The position numbers were made by a program, and so were the translations under genes. Positions 45,653-54,630 of a stretch of DNA of 64,000 nt are shown here, in pieces (within the stretch, counting starts at the first letter, position 1; each line of letters starts with the position of its first letter). Under the pieces are notes generated by a model, which had not been told where the DNA came from, did not search any database, and worked only from the letters and a program-made list of their open reading frames with translations. Origin of the DNA: an uncultured Prevotella sp. (GTDB lineage Bacteria > Bacteroidota > Bacteroidia > Bacteroidales > Bacteroidaceae). The stretch is taken from assembly GCA_900540375.1 (NCBI GenBank), contig UQFS01000003.1:62001-126000 (forward strand), given 5' to 3'.

Positions 45653-46537
45653 TTATCCTAATTCTATATGTTCCACGTGCACCCGCTCATGGAGGAAGAT
45701 AGAAGCGCTCTCCTTGAATTTATCGGGATTCTCGGTCGTATAATACTTGACCGTGCCCCCCGTGGTCAGCCGTGATGCCATGCCGGCGTGGCGATGGAGA
45801 TAGGCCTTCAAACTATCGGCCACATACTCTCCCTGAGGAACAATGCGCACGCCGGGCTGCACATACTTCAGGATCTTTGGCATCAGCAGAGGGAAATGGG
45901 TACAACCCAGGATGATCGTATCAATGTCGGGGTCGAGTTGCATGAGCTGGTCAATGCGCTTCTTGACGAAATAATCAGCACCGGGAGAGTCAGCCTCGTT
46001 GTATTCCACTAAAGGCACCCAAAACGGGCAGGCCTGTCCCGTCACCTTGAGGCTGGGCCAGAGCTTAGCGATCTCCATGTCATAGCTATGGCTCCTCACC
46101 GTACCCTCCGTGGCGAGCAGTCCCACATGGCCGTTGCGTGTGAGCCTACCGATGATCTCTGCCGTAGGCCGAATGACGCCAAGCACGCGCCGCTTGGGAT
46201 CCCACAGTGGCAGATCGTGCTGCTGGATCGAGCGCAACGCCTTTGCCGACGCCGTGTTGCAGCCAAGGATCACCAGCTGACAACCCATTTCGAACAGCTT
46301 CTGCACGGCCTGACGAGTAAACTCATAGACAACATCAAACGAGCGAGGGCCATAAGGAGCTCGCGCATTGTCGCCAAGATAGATGTAATCGTACTGCGGC
46401 AACAACTGCCGGATGCCGTGCAGTATCGTCAATCCCCCATAGCCGGAATCAAAAATGCCTATAGGTCCGGGGGTCGCAGGGAAGGACTCCTTAACGGCTG
46501 CAGACGCTTTGACCTGATCATCAATGCTTGTATTCAT
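45653..46537 (-). CDS. murI: Glutamate racemase
   Basis: Makes D-glutamate for peptidoglycan. The 294-residue protein has GIFDSGYGGLTILHGI (27-42) with the catalytic Asp and Ser, the first catalytic Cys in LGCNTASAKAL and the second in LGCTHFPLLMP. An N-terminal extension of about 24 residues precedes the conserved part; whether translation really starts at 46537 or later cannot be settled, but no closer ATG exists before GIFDSG. It follows the third OmpH gene by 64 bp. Confidence 0.94.
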   Translation of the reverse strand: MNTSIDDQVKASAAVKESFPATPGPIGIFDSGYGGLTILHGIRQLLPQYDYIYLGDNARAPYGPRSFDVVYEFTRQAVQKLFEMGCQLVILGCNTASAKALRSIQQHDLPLWDPKRRVLGVIRPTAEIIGRLTRNGHVGLLATEGTVRSHSYDMEIAKLWPSLKVTGQACPFWVPLVEYNEADSPGADYFVKKRIDQLMQLDPDIDTIILGCTHFPLLMPKILKYVQPGVRIVPQGEYVADSLKAYLHRHAGMASRLTTGGTVKYYTTENPDKFKESASIFLHERVHVEHIELG

Positions 46538-46601
46538 CTCACAACTCCTTATTTATATGATAGCAGACGGGTAGTATTATATTGGGTGAACGGCTCCGCC
46601 G

Positions 46602-47165
46602 CTATTTGGCAGCCGACAGCACATCGGCCGTGATGTCTATTCCCATCTCCGGATTGACGAAGGGCAGTGCGCCGTTGTCAGTGTTGAGCACGAAAGCCAG
46701 TCCCTTGACATGGCCTACACGCTGGATGGCTGCCGCCAATTTCTCACGCAAAGGCTGGTAAGCGTCCTGCTCTGCGTTTTTCAGATATTGCTTGGCCTGT
46801 TCCTTAAACGTTTGGTTTTTCTCCATCAACTCTTGCAGTTCGGCTTGCCGTTTCTCGCGGATCGACGGTGCAAAAGTGCTCTGCCCATCGAGAAATGCCT
46901 CATATTTGGCATTGAACTCATCCTCCACACGCTTCATCTCAGCATCGTATTTTGCCTTCAGATCGGCTATAGAGCGTCTGGTCTCTGCATAGCCCGGCAT
47001 GGCCTCCAAAGCGCTCTGACAGCTAAGAAAACCATAATGAAACGACGGAACGGCCTGCTGAGACGGCACTGCACCTGTGGATGACACAGTAGACGGCACT
47101 GTGCCCTGCGCAAAAAGCGGACTGCCGAGAAATAGGAAAAAAACACTAACAAACAAATGCCTCAT
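46602..47165 (-). CDS. OmpH/Skp family periplasmic chaperone, third copy
   Basis: 187 residues from MRHLFVSVFFLFLGSPLFAQ (signal peptide). An earlier ATG at 47240 would put 25 residues in front of the signal peptide and is unlikely. The mature part has a short Ser/Thr/Pro linker, then FHYGFLSCQSALEAMPGYAETRRSIADL and a long charged coiled coil (about 75-145), the Skp tentacle pattern, and ends in a small beta segment. Skp proteins hold unfolded outer-membrane proteins on their way to BamA. This copy is the most diverged of three. Confidence 0.82.
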   Translation of the reverse strand: MRHLFVSVFFLFLGSPLFAQGTVPSTVSSTGAVPSQQAVPSFHYGFLSCQSALEAMPGYAETRRSIADLKAKYDAEMKRVEDEFNAKYEAFLDGQSTFAPSIREKRQAELQELMEKNQTFKEQAKQYLKNAEQDAYQPLREKLAAAIQRVGHVKGLAFVLNTDNGALPFVNPEMGIDITADVLSAAK

Positions 47166-47281
47166 GGTTGGAAAGATTATTGTTGACAATACGGAGACGG
47201 ATAATGGATAAGGATTGCACCAACGAAATCCGAACGACAAGTTGCGCTAAACGAAAGCACAGTCCTAAAAAGACAGCAAGA

Positions 47282-47313
47282 GGTGAGGGTATGCCACGTA
47301 GCGCACCCTCACC
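47282..47313 (-). terminator. Hairpin in the gap between the second and third OmpH genes
   Basis: GGTGAGGGT (47282-47290) and ACCCTCACC (47305-47313) form a 9-bp stem; on the minus strand TCTTGCTGTCTTTTTAGG follows. It lies within the operon, so it may act as a partial terminator that lowers expression of the third OmpH gene, murI and later genes. Confidence 0.4.
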
Positions 47314-47351
47314 CCCAGCTCCTCGTCATGCCGAGGAAAGAGCAATGCCTT

Positions 47352-47846
47352 TTACTTCATCTTGCTGATTTCAGCCTGCACTTTAGCAGTGACATCCTCT
47401 ACATTGGTGCCAGTGTAGACAGCGGCACCCTCTTCGAAGATGTAAGTGAAGCCACCAGTCTTGCCGACACTCTCAATGGCTTTGCGCACCTTCTCCACGA
47501 CAGGCTGCATCTTGTCCTGCTGTGCTTTCTGCAGAGCCTGCTGATTGTCGCTATAGGTCTGCTGAATCTTCTGATAGAGCGTATTGAGCTCTTCCTCTTT
47601 CTGCTTCTGAGCAGTTGGGTTCATGGTGCTCTTTGCCTTGTCATAAGCATCGCTTTGACGCTTCAGCTCGTCCTGCATGCCTTTCAGATCATTCTCATAC
47701 TGTTTGGCTGTAGCCTGGAGTTCTCCGTTGATCTTAGCGATTTCAGGCAGATTCTGCATGATGGTCTGTGTATTGACTTTGCCGAACTTCTGGGCGAAAG
47801 TAGCCAGAGGAGCCATCAGCATTAACATTAAAAGTAACTTTTTCAT
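47352..47846 (-). CDS. OmpH/Skp family periplasmic chaperone, second copy
   Basis: 164 residues. Signal peptide KKLLLMLMLMAPLATFA is cleaved before QKFGKVNTQTIMQNLPEIAKI, a typical OmpH start. A long Lys/Gln/Glu-rich coiled coil (about 45-120) follows and the C-terminal GFTYIFEEGAAVYTG strand closes the small beta body. It lies 31 bp after the first OmpH copy and 186 bp before the third. Confidence 0.9.
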   Translation of the reverse strand: MKKLLLMLMLMAPLATFAQKFGKVNTQTIMQNLPEIAKINGELQATAKQYENDLKGMQDELKRQSDAYDKAKSTMNPTAQKQKEEELNTLYQKIQQTYSDNQQALQKAQQDKMQPVVEKVRKAIESVGKTGGFTYIFEEGAAVYTGTNVEDVTAKVQAEISKMK

Positions 47847-47877
47847 GATTGATTGTTTTTATTGTTTTTATTGTCTT

Positions 47878-48435
47878 TTACTTTCCATATCCCAGTTTCC
47901 GGAGCACCTCATCAGAGATATCGATCTTCGGTGAGCCGAAGATGATAGCGGTATCGGAGGCGCGATCAAGCACAAGGCTGTATCCGCGGAGCTCAGAGAT
48001 GTCCTTCACCGCATTGTAGATCTCCTCCTGAATAGGTGACATCAGGCTTTCGCGCTTCTTGAAGAGCTCACCTTCGGGGCCGAAATATTTCTGTTTGAGG
48101 TCAGCAGCCTCCTTTTCTTTCTGCATGATCTGATCCTGTTTGGCCTTTTTTTGCTCCTGCGAGAGGAATACCATCTCATTCTGATAGTTCTTGTACATGG
48201 TAGCCGCCTCGGTGTTTAGCGCCTCTACCTCAGCCTGCCACTTCTTTGACACTTGATTGAGCTGCTCATTGGCACGCTCATAGGCCGGTATGTTTTTCAG
48301 CACATAATCCATGTCCACCAATGCGAACTTCTGTGCATTGGCCTTTGAGAATGGCATGAAGGCGAAGAGACAGAGTAGAAGGATGCCACCCAGTCTGCTC
48401 CAATTGCTTTTTACAATCATCTGCTTCATATTCAA
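47878..48435 (-). CDS. OmpH/Skp family periplasmic chaperone, first copy
   Basis: 185 residues. Signal peptide about residues 10-34 (LGGILLLCLFAFMPFSKANA), mature start QKFALVDMDYVLKNIPAYERA, coiled coil about 60-125 and C-terminal GYSLVLDRASDTAIIFGSPKIDISDEVLRKLG. It is the largest of the three tandem copies and the nearest to bamA (180-bp gap). Copies 1 and 2 share clear wording (QKFaLVD / QKFgKVN), indicating an old tandem duplication. Confidence 0.9.
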   Translation of the reverse strand: MNMKQMIVKSNWSRLGGILLLCLFAFMPFSKANAQKFALVDMDYVLKNIPAYERANEQLNQVSKKWQAEVEALNTEAATMYKNYQNEMVFLSQEQKKAKQDQIMQKEKEAADLKQKYFGPEGELFKKRESLMSPIQEEIYNAVKDISELRGYSLVLDRASDTAIIFGSPKIDISDEVLRKLGYGK

Positions 48436-48615
48436 TTTCCTTTTTATTGATAAGTGGGCTATCCCTGCGACGCTTATCTGAACTAAATGTTACAGAGAAG
48501 CCCATATCCTTTAGTGTTTTTTTGCTTTTCAGCAGTTTCGTTGACGGGAATACGCTCCGGCGTTGCATCCAGGCGTCTTTCCGTCATACGCTTCTCATGC
48601 TTTCTTTACTTCGAT

Positions 48616-51255
48616 TTAGAACTCCTGACCGAGGACGAAGTGGAACTGGCTGCCACCCTTGCTGCCGTTGTTGTCCTTGTCGAAGCCGTAAGCCCAGTCA
48701 ATACCCATCAAGCCGACCATAGGCAGATAGATACGCACACCGACACCGGCCGAGCGCTTCATCTGGAAAGGATTGAACTTTCTCGTCTCTGTCCAGGCGT
48801 TACCACCCTCCACGAAGGTCAATCCGTAGATCGTCGTATTGCCTAACAGGAACGGATAACGCAACTCCAGCGACATGCGGTCATAGGCATAGCCCTCAGA
48901 GCCCCAAGGCGTGAGAGAGCCATTCTCGTAACCACGCAGTCCGATAGTTTCCTCTCCATAGGTGCTGGAATAGCCGCTCATTCCGTCACCACCGACGTAG
49001 AACGTCTCAAACGGACTCTTCTTGTACTTGTTGTAGCTGCCCAGAATACCCAACTCCACGCGCGTCATGAGCACGAAGCACTTCTGGGCACTTGTCAGAG
49101 CCGTGAAGGTACGGGCCTTGAACTTCCACTTGTTGTATTCTATCCAGCGGTATTTCTCCTGCTGCTCTCTGACATAGTTGGCAGAGTATGAGTTTGTAGC
49201 CAGATTCTTATAGTCTTTGCCGTCCCACTTACTCCATGGCGGAGTGAGCGTGACACTGGCAGTGAACTCGGAACCGCGGCGTGGGAAGAGCTGGTTGTCC
49301 GTAGACGAGCGGTTGATGGCAACGCTCAGGTTGAGGTTATTGCTGTTACCCGTAGTCATCAAATTAGAGTAATAACGCCAGTTTTTCAGCATGTAGCGGG
49401 TAAACGAGAGCTCCACCGAGAGGTTGAAGTAGTCGTCGGGCCAGCGCAGGCGCTTACCCCATCCGATGCTCGCTCCGAGGAGTTTGACATACTTGTCGGG
49501 GTCGTAGTAGTTCTCGTAATTGCTATAGTTGTAAGAATAGCTGTTGTAGCCGTAGAGCGACTGCAGGTAATTGTTCTGCCAAGCCGAGTTGTAGAAGTTG
49601 CTCGATACATCGGTCTGCTTGGAGTAGAACGCACTGACAGAGAACTGAATAGGCCGCTTGCCGCCAAACCAGTTAGTGGAGTAGCTGGTGTTGTAGCTCT
49701 GATAGTAAGAGCCATTGGTCTGTACGCCGATGGAGAGTTTCTCACCGTCGCCGATAGGCATAATTCCGCGGTGCTCCTTATTCTTATTGAACAGGTTGGC
49801 CATAGAGAAGTTGTTGAGCGTCAATCCCACGCGTCCGATGATACCCGTCTGGCCCCATCCGAGTGAGAACTCAATCTGGTCGTTGGATTTCTGGGTCAAG
49901 TTCCAGTTGATATCCACCGTTCCGTCCTCAGCATTTGGCTTGACATCCGGTGTCACCTTTTCCGGATCGAAGAATCCCATAGAGGCCAACTCACGTGCGG
50001 AACGCATGAGGGCTTCCTTAGAGAAGAGGTCTCCCGGCTTGGTGCGAAGTTCACGGCGCACCACATTCTCATAGAGACGGTCATTACCATTGATGCGTAC
50101 ATGGCTTAGATGGGCCTGCGGGCCTTCCTGCACGCGCATCTCCAGGTCGATGGAGTCACCGACGATATTCTGCTCAGCAGGGTCGATGGAGGAGAAGACG
50201 TAACCATTGTTGTAGTAGAGGTTGGACACAGCGTCGTCGTCTTCTCTGAGTCGCTTGTTGAGCAACTTCTGATTGTAGACATCGCCCCTCCGCATTCCCA
50301 GCAGATTAGAGAGGTAGGCTGAGTTGTAGACCGTATTGCCCACCCAGTGGATATTACGGATATAGTATTTCTTGCCCTCGTCTACTTTGATGTAGACATT
50401 GACATGTTTGGGGTCGTTGTTCCACACGCTGTCCTTCAGGATCGTGGCGTCGCGGTAGCCCAACTCATAGTATTTCTCAATGAGCTTCTCCTTGTCAGCT
50501 TTCCAGCGCTCAGGGGTGAACTTCTTTGATTTCAGGAAGGTAGAGAGCTTTCCGGCCTCATGGGTCTTGGCAAAGGCGCCCTTGTGGAAGAGGCCGCCCT
50601 TGATTCTCAAGTTGCTCAGAAACTTGTTTCCCTCGATGTAGATATTCCGCACCTTGATCTTATCCTTCTTGTCGATGATGACGTCGAGGATGACCTGGTT
50701 CTTACCGGTGACGTCGGGACGCTGCTGAATCTCGATATCTGCATTCTTGTAACCCTTGTCGTCGAAGTATTTCTTGGCCAGGATCTTGGCACGGTCGATC
50801 ATGTTTGGCGTGATCTGTCCACCTTGCAGGATACCGAGTTTCTTCTCCATATCCTCTTTCTCGCTCTTCTTCAGTCCCACGTAGTTGATGGTGGAGACAC
50901 GGGGGCGCGCCTTCAGAGAGATATGCAGATAGATCTTATCACCCACGATAGAGTCGGCAGAGATCTTCACGTCGGAAAAGAGACCGTGCTTCCAATAGCG
51001 CTTGACAGCCTCCGTGATTTCCGTTCCGGGCACTGAAATATGCTGTCCGACAGAGAGTCCGGAGATGCCTGTAAGCATATAATCCTCATAACCGTCAATA
51101 CCGGAGACGCTGAAGCCACCGATAACGAGGTCACGCGGCGTGCCGGCATAGTTGATGTCGGGGTGTACGATTTGCTCCTGCGCCTGCACGGTGGCCACGA
51201 TGGCCATGGCAAGACAAGCTGCCAGGACTTTTTTCTTATTATGATGCATCTTCAA
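48616..51255 (-). CDS. bamA: Outer-membrane protein assembly factor BamA
   Basis: Omp85 protein that inserts beta-barrel proteins into the outer membrane. 879 residues: signal peptide (KKKVLAACLAMAIVATVQA), then POTRA repeats (for example ISGLSVGQHISVPGTEITEAV, RARVSTINYVGLKKSEKEDM-like segment, YYIRNIHWVGNTVYN), and a 16-strand barrel from about residue 480. The (V/L)RGY-type signature in the L6 loop reads IGLRGYENG; the C-terminal residue is Phe (FVLGQEF), as usual for outer-membrane proteins. It is preceded by uppS (17 bp) and followed by three OmpH genes, the standard Bacteroidetes order. Confidence 0.95.
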   Translation of the reverse strand: MKMHHNKKKVLAACLAMAIVATVQAQEQIVHPDINYAGTPRDLVIGGFSVSGIDGYEDYMLTGISGLSVGQHISVPGTEITEAVKRYWKHGLFSDVKISADSIVGDKIYLHISLKARPRVSTINYVGLKKSEKEDMEKKLGILQGGQITPNMIDRAKILAKKYFDDKGYKNADIEIQQRPDVTGKNQVILDVIIDKKDKIKVRNIYIEGNKFLSNLRIKGGLFHKGAFAKTHEAGKLSTFLKSKKFTPERWKADKEKLIEKYYELGYRDATILKDSVWNNDPKHVNVYIKVDEGKKYYIRNIHWVGNTVYNSAYLSNLLGMRRGDVYNQKLLNKRLREDDDAVSNLYYNNGYVFSSIDPAEQNIVGDSIDLEMRVQEGPQAHLSHVRINGNDRLYENVVRRELRTKPGDLFSKEALMRSARELASMGFFDPEKVTPDVKPNAEDGTVDINWNLTQKSNDQIEFSLGWGQTGIIGRVGLTLNNFSMANLFNKNKEHRGIMPIGDGEKLSIGVQTNGSYYQSYNTSYSTNWFGGKRPIQFSVSAFYSKQTDVSSNFYNSAWQNNYLQSLYGYNSYSYNYSNYENYYDPDKYVKLLGASIGWGKRLRWPDDYFNLSVELSFTRYMLKNWRYYSNLMTTGNSNNLNLSVAINRSSTDNQLFPRRGSEFTASVTLTPPWSKWDGKDYKNLATNSYSANYVREQQEKYRWIEYNKWKFKARTFTALTSAQKCFVLMTRVELGILGSYNKYKKSPFETFYVGGDGMSGYSSTYGEETIGLRGYENGSLTPWGSEGYAYDRMSLELRYPFLLGNTTIYGLTFVEGGNAWTETRKFNPFQMKRSAGVGVRIYLPMVGLMGIDWAYGFDKDNNGSKGGSQFHFVLGQEF

Positions 51256-51272
51256 AGAATTGTCGTTTATGA

Positions 51273-52037
51273 TTATATGTTATCCTCGGTATTCTCTTCC
51301 ACCTGCTGCTCAGTCTTGCCGAAGCGGCGCTGTCGCGACTGGTAACTTTGGATGGCCTTGTGCAAGTCCTCCTCAGAGAAGTCGGGCCAATAGGTGTCAC
51401 AGAAATAGAGCTCGCTATAAGCGATCTGCCAAAGCAGGAAGTTGCTGATGCGCAGCTCGCCGCCTGTACGAATCAGCAGGTCGGGGTCGGGCATGAAGCT
51501 CGTCTGCATGTGCTGGTTGATGAGGTCTTCTGTGATATCGAAGCTCTCGACATGCTGCCGCCCGAGACGCCAAGGCCGCGTACGCTCCTCGATGATGTCT
51601 TTCACAGCTTGCGTGATTTCCCAACGCGAGGAGTAGCTCAGTGCCACGACCATCGTCATGGCTTTGTTGTCCTTAGTGTGCTCTTCTGTCTCCTTGAGTT
51701 TCTGCTGCACCTCGTCGGGCAAACGCTTCATGTCGCCAATGACACGGAATCTGACGTTGTTCTTCATGAAAATCTCATCCTCAAGCGAGGTGAGCACGAG
51801 TCCCATCAGCGCATGGATCTCAGTGGCAGGACGGTTCCAGTTCTCTGTGGAGAAGGTGTAGAGCGTGAGATATTTCACACCGAGCCGCACACACTCGGAA
51901 GTGATCCGGCGCACAGTGTCCACCCCCGCCTGATGACCGTAGGAGCGGTCTTTACCGCGCTCAGTAGCCCAACGACCATTGCCATCCATGATGATGGCGA
52001 TGTGTTGTGGGATCCTTGTCATATCGAGTTCTGCCAT
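51273..52037 (-). CDS. uppS: Isoprenyl transferase (undecaprenyl diphosphate synthase)
   Basis: Cis-prenyltransferase making the C55 lipid carrier for peptidoglycan and O-antigen. The 254-residue protein has IAIIMDGNGRWATERG (13-28) with the catalytic Asp, GHQAGVDTVRRI, the YTFSTENWNRP motif and, near the end, LIRTGGELRISNFLLWQIAYSE. The start could also be the Met at residue 6 (MTRIPQHIA). Two bases separate it from the DUF6089 stop, so translation is probably coupled. Confidence 0.96.
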   Translation of the reverse strand: MAELDMTRIPQHIAIIMDGNGRWATERGKDRSYGHQAGVDTVRRITSECVRLGVKYLTLYTFSTENWNRPATEIHALMGLVLTSLEDEIFMKNNVRFRVIGDMKRLPDEVQQKLKETEEHTKDNKAMTMVVALSYSSRWEITQAVKDIIEERTRPWRLGRQHVESFDITEDLINQHMQTSFMPDPDLLIRTGGELRISNFLLWQIAYSELYFCDTYWPDFSEEDLHKAIQSYQSRQRRFGKTEQQVEENTEDNI

Positions 52038-52039
52038 AT

Positions 52040-52771
52040 CTAAAATTCTTTATTGCACGTTGTACATTTGGGTGAGAAGCTGTAGGTGAGTGTTGCTTGC
52101 AGCAGTGAGTAGCAATCTGTGTTTTTAAACAGTCCGCTGCTTTTGATGTAATAGGGATCTTTCACCCCGTCGAGCTCATCGTTCTGCGCGAAATGTATGG
52201 ACCATTCCAGTCCTAAGTTCACCCGTTCACCGATTTTGTATTTCACTCCCAAGCCTAAAGGCAGGTTAAAGGCCACCTTGCCTTTCTTGGCTCCATCGGT
52301 TTGTTTCACGTCGGCGTAGGTCATGCCCAATCCCGCAAAGACAAAAGGCGTAAGCCGTTTGGCGCCTCTGTAGTCCCTTCCGGTGCCGTATGGCCAGAAA
52401 TTCAACTCATAGAGCACAGAGGCATCGCAGAGTGAGTTCTTAAAGGTATAGACCTGATCAGCATAGTCGGGATAATAGGTCTCCACATCTGCCGATGAGC
52501 CTTTCATCGTGCCTTTGGCCACATTGAGCCGCAATGCCATATAAGGGTTGAAGACATATCTTCCCATCAACGACACGGCAGGCTGGAGATCTTTCGTCAG
52601 GCTGCCGTTGAAATCTCCGAGATAGCCCATCACGCCTGCGCCGACACCGACCTCAAGCCGATATTCGCTGTCGTCCTGCGCCATGGATGGGATCGCCGTC
52701 AAGACCAGGATGACAAGGGAAGCAAGCTGCCGCAACATCATACGCACGTTGTTTTCTGAACGCCTACTCAT
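52040..52771 (-). CDS. DUF6089 family outer-membrane beta-barrel protein
   Basis: 243 residues with a signal peptide (QLASLVILVLTAIPSMAQ, cleaved near residue 32), then beta-strand-rich sequence: LEVGVGAGVMGYLGDFNGSL, MALRLNVAKGTMKG, LTPFVFAGLGMTYADVK, NLPLGLGVKYKIGERVNLGLEW. This resembles small eight-stranded barrels such as OmpW/OmpA-like porins. A short cysteine pair, CTTC, near the C-terminus is unusual. The ATG overlaps the end of the DUF6242 gene by eight bases (ATGAGTAG), so the two are coupled. The position beside uppS and bamA is conserved in Bacteroidetes; role unknown. Confidence 0.8.
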   Translation of the reverse strand: MSRRSENNVRMMLRQLASLVILVLTAIPSMAQDDSEYRLEVGVGAGVMGYLGDFNGSLTKDLQPAVSLMGRYVFNPYMALRLNVAKGTMKGSSADVETYYPDYADQVYTFKNSLCDASVLYELNFWPYGTGRDYRGAKRLTPFVFAGLGMTYADVKQTDGAKKGKVAFNLPLGLGVKYKIGERVNLGLEWSIHFAQNDELDGVKDPYYIKSSGLFKNTDCYSLLQATLTYSFSPKCTTCNKEF

Positions 52772-54116
52772 ACTCAGCCCACCCGTAGCGGGTCAGCCGA
52801 CCGTAGTATACTGCCGGCGAGGCAGACGTGGAGAAGTAGATCATTCCCTTCTGTCCCATTGTCATCGCTGCCGGCACTGAAGCGCCCACGAGAGCGGTTG
52901 GAAGCGTATAGGTAGTCTCTGCCGACCATGTGAGTCCCTGATCAAGACTGCTGTAGATGGTCTTCAGATCCCCACCGACAGCCAGAAGCTTACCCTCACA
53001 GTTCACCACTTGCAGGTTGCTGAGGCTGGGAAGTGTCTTCTGATTATATTCGTCGTCGGTGAAGAGATACCACGGCTGGCTCTGTACGCCGTTGCCGTTT
53101 TCCTCCACCTTCGCCCATGTCACGGTCTTGCCGTTGCGGTTTCCGATCAACAGCAGGTTGTAAGTATTGTCGTTGGTGACCGCAGCCGAGCAGACAAAGT
53201 TCAAATCTGTTTCCGGCAGATTACCTGCCGCATCGTCCAAAGCATCCGCAGTCCACACAGCGCCCCGGCCCGACGAATAGCTGAGACCCGCGTCCGTCAG
53301 CGCATAAAGTCGTGCTGGCGTAGCGCCCAACAGCTGCTTGACGCCACTCAGCGTGGCTACAGTCTGCCATTGCTCTCCGTCGCTGGTACGAAGAAGCGCA
53401 TTGCCGTCAAGGACATAGACACAGCCCTGCTGCACGGCAACATTCTTATAAGCATCGCCCCCGAAAGATCGGCTCAGCTGTTTCCAAGTCTGATTGCTGT
53501 AGACATAGCCCACGGTAGCACCATCCTTTAAGCCGAAGAGATAGAGCTCTTCGCCGTTGACGACCATCCGGCGGTCGGTAACGGTCTGGAGAGCAGGCGC
53601 ATCCATGGCGTTCCACTTAAAGACATCGCCCTCCTGCCGGTGCACGTTGAGCTTCACAGTATACTCGCGATAGGCAGTGCCTTGAGTGTTATAGACGCGC
53701 ACACGCACGGGATTCGTGAAGTCGATAGAGTCTGCAGAGGAGTAGTAAACCAACGAATCCTGCCCGGCCTTATTCTTCAGGTTGAGCACAATACTCCCGC
53801 TGTTCTTACTGGAAATCGTCGCAAGAACATGAGCGGCATCGGTCCCTACGGGCAAAGAATCAGGATTATAAATCAGCCGTTGCTGCTGATCGATGGAGAA
53901 GGCATAGCCCGACACGGTCAGCGAAGTCTTATACACGCTGTCCATCACGCCATCAGAAGCGGTGGTGTGGATGTATCTGTTGACGGCACTGAGCGAGAAT
54001 GCTGTCACTGCAGTATCGTCATAGTAGGTTATTTCATCTTCATCGGAGTTGAGGCATGAAGAAAATGCAAACAAAGCCAAAGCCATGCAGGCAAATGCCA
54101 AGAACTTCTTTATCAT
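52764..54116 (-). CDS. DUF6242 domain-containing lipoprotein
   Basis: 450 residues. Signal peptide KKFLAFACMALALFAFSSC with the lipobox FSSC (acylated Cys at residue 21), followed by LNSDEDEITYYDDTAVTAFS; the acidic residues right after Cys resemble the export signal for surface lipoproteins in Bacteroidetes. The first 160 residues are an Ig-like domain, and the rest consists of repeated beta segments of a propeller type (GEELYLFGLKDGATVG, CVYVLDGNALLRTSDGEQW). Function unknown. First gene of the ten-gene envelope run; no convincing promoter was found between it and the small gene at 54304. Confidence 0.82.
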   Translation of the reverse strand: MIKKFLAFACMALALFAFSSCLNSDEDEITYYDDTAVTAFSLSAVNRYIHTTASDGVMDSVYKTSLTVSGYAFSIDQQQRLIYNPDSLPVGTDAAHVLATISSKNSGSIVLNLKNKAGQDSLVYYSSADSIDFTNPVRVRVYNTQGTAYREYTVKLNVHRQEGDVFKWNAMDAPALQTVTDRRMVVNGEELYLFGLKDGATVGYVYSNQTWKQLSRSFGGDAYKNVAVQQGCVYVLDGNALLRTSDGEQWQTVATLSGVKQLLGATPARLYALTDAGLSYSSGRGAVWTADALDDAAGNLPETDLNFVCSAAVTNDNTYNLLLIGNRNGKTVTWAKVEENGNGVQSQPWYLFTDDEYNQKTLPSLSNLQVVNCEGKLLAVGGDLKTIYSSLDQGLTWSAETTYTLPTALVGASVPAAMTMGQKGMIYFSTSASPAVYYGRLTRYGWAEYE

Positions 54117-54252
54117 TTTCGCGCGATATATTATTTTAGTTGCAAATTTACTTAGAATTCTCGGAAATAAAGCGGTTTTTCCCGAATATTATGTAAAAAG
54201 TCGCTTTTGTCAAGTGATTTTAAGTTTGTTTAGTGCTTATTGGCGATAGGGT

Positions 54253-54288
54253 ACAAAAAAAAGACAATACAATCACTTGCACTGTCTT
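54253..54288 (-). terminator. Terminator of the 32-residue peptide gene
   Basis: AAGACAATACAA (54261-54272) and TTGCACTGTCTT (54277-54288) pair with two mismatches around a 4-nt loop; on the minus strand the stem is followed by eight T. It lies 15 bp after the stop of the small gene. Confidence 0.65.
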
Positions 54289-54303
54289 CTTCGTAGAACA
54301 ATG

Positions 54304-54402
54304 TTATTCAACGTGGTTGTTCACCAAGAAAAAAACGCTTAGCGTGGTCATCAATATGACCAAAACCAACATTGATATAGATTCTAAATCTAATAACATC
54401 AT
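54304..54402 (-). CDS. Small hydrophobic peptide, 32 residues
   Basis: Start codons ATGATG (54402-54397), stop TAA at 54304-54306. The product MMLLDLESIS then MLVLVILMTTLSVFFLV (about 11-27) and NNHVE is a single predicted membrane helix with a short acidic N-terminus and a polar C-terminus. It sits in a complete unit of its own: promoter 54479-54510, leader of about 70 nt with AAGG before the ATG, and a terminator directly after. Size and layout recall small membrane regulators and type I toxins; no antisense RNA promoter was recognised, so the toxin idea is only a possibility. Confidence 0.55.
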   Translation of the reverse strand: MMLLDLESISMLVLVILMTTLSVFFLVNNHVE

Positions 54403-54478
54403 CCTAACTTTACCTTAAAAAATCTATCAAACTACTAACCTAATGAAACTTTATGTATATCTTCTCACGAAGACGGTG

Positions 54479-54510
54479 CAAAGATAAGCAATAGTCGAGA
54501 ATCCTCCAAA
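54479..54510 (-). promoter_or_regulatory. Promoter of the 32-residue peptide gene
   Basis: On the minus strand TTTGG (54506-54510), a 20-bp spacer to TATCTTTG (54479-54486). One of the best promoter matches in the window, although no larger gene uses it directly. Confidence 0.68.
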
Positions 54511-54630
54511 TAATATTCACTATATTTTCAGTCGGATGACAAAAAAAGTCTGTTGGGGTAAAAAATAGGCGCTAAAACAGCACAAAAAGCCCATTCTGTG
54601 CAAGGAATCATAGGTGCATAGACACTAAAA

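Noticed and set aside
46602..48435. Triple skp/ompH cluster as a novelty
   Set aside because: Tandem OmpH genes after bamA are common in Bacteroidetes.
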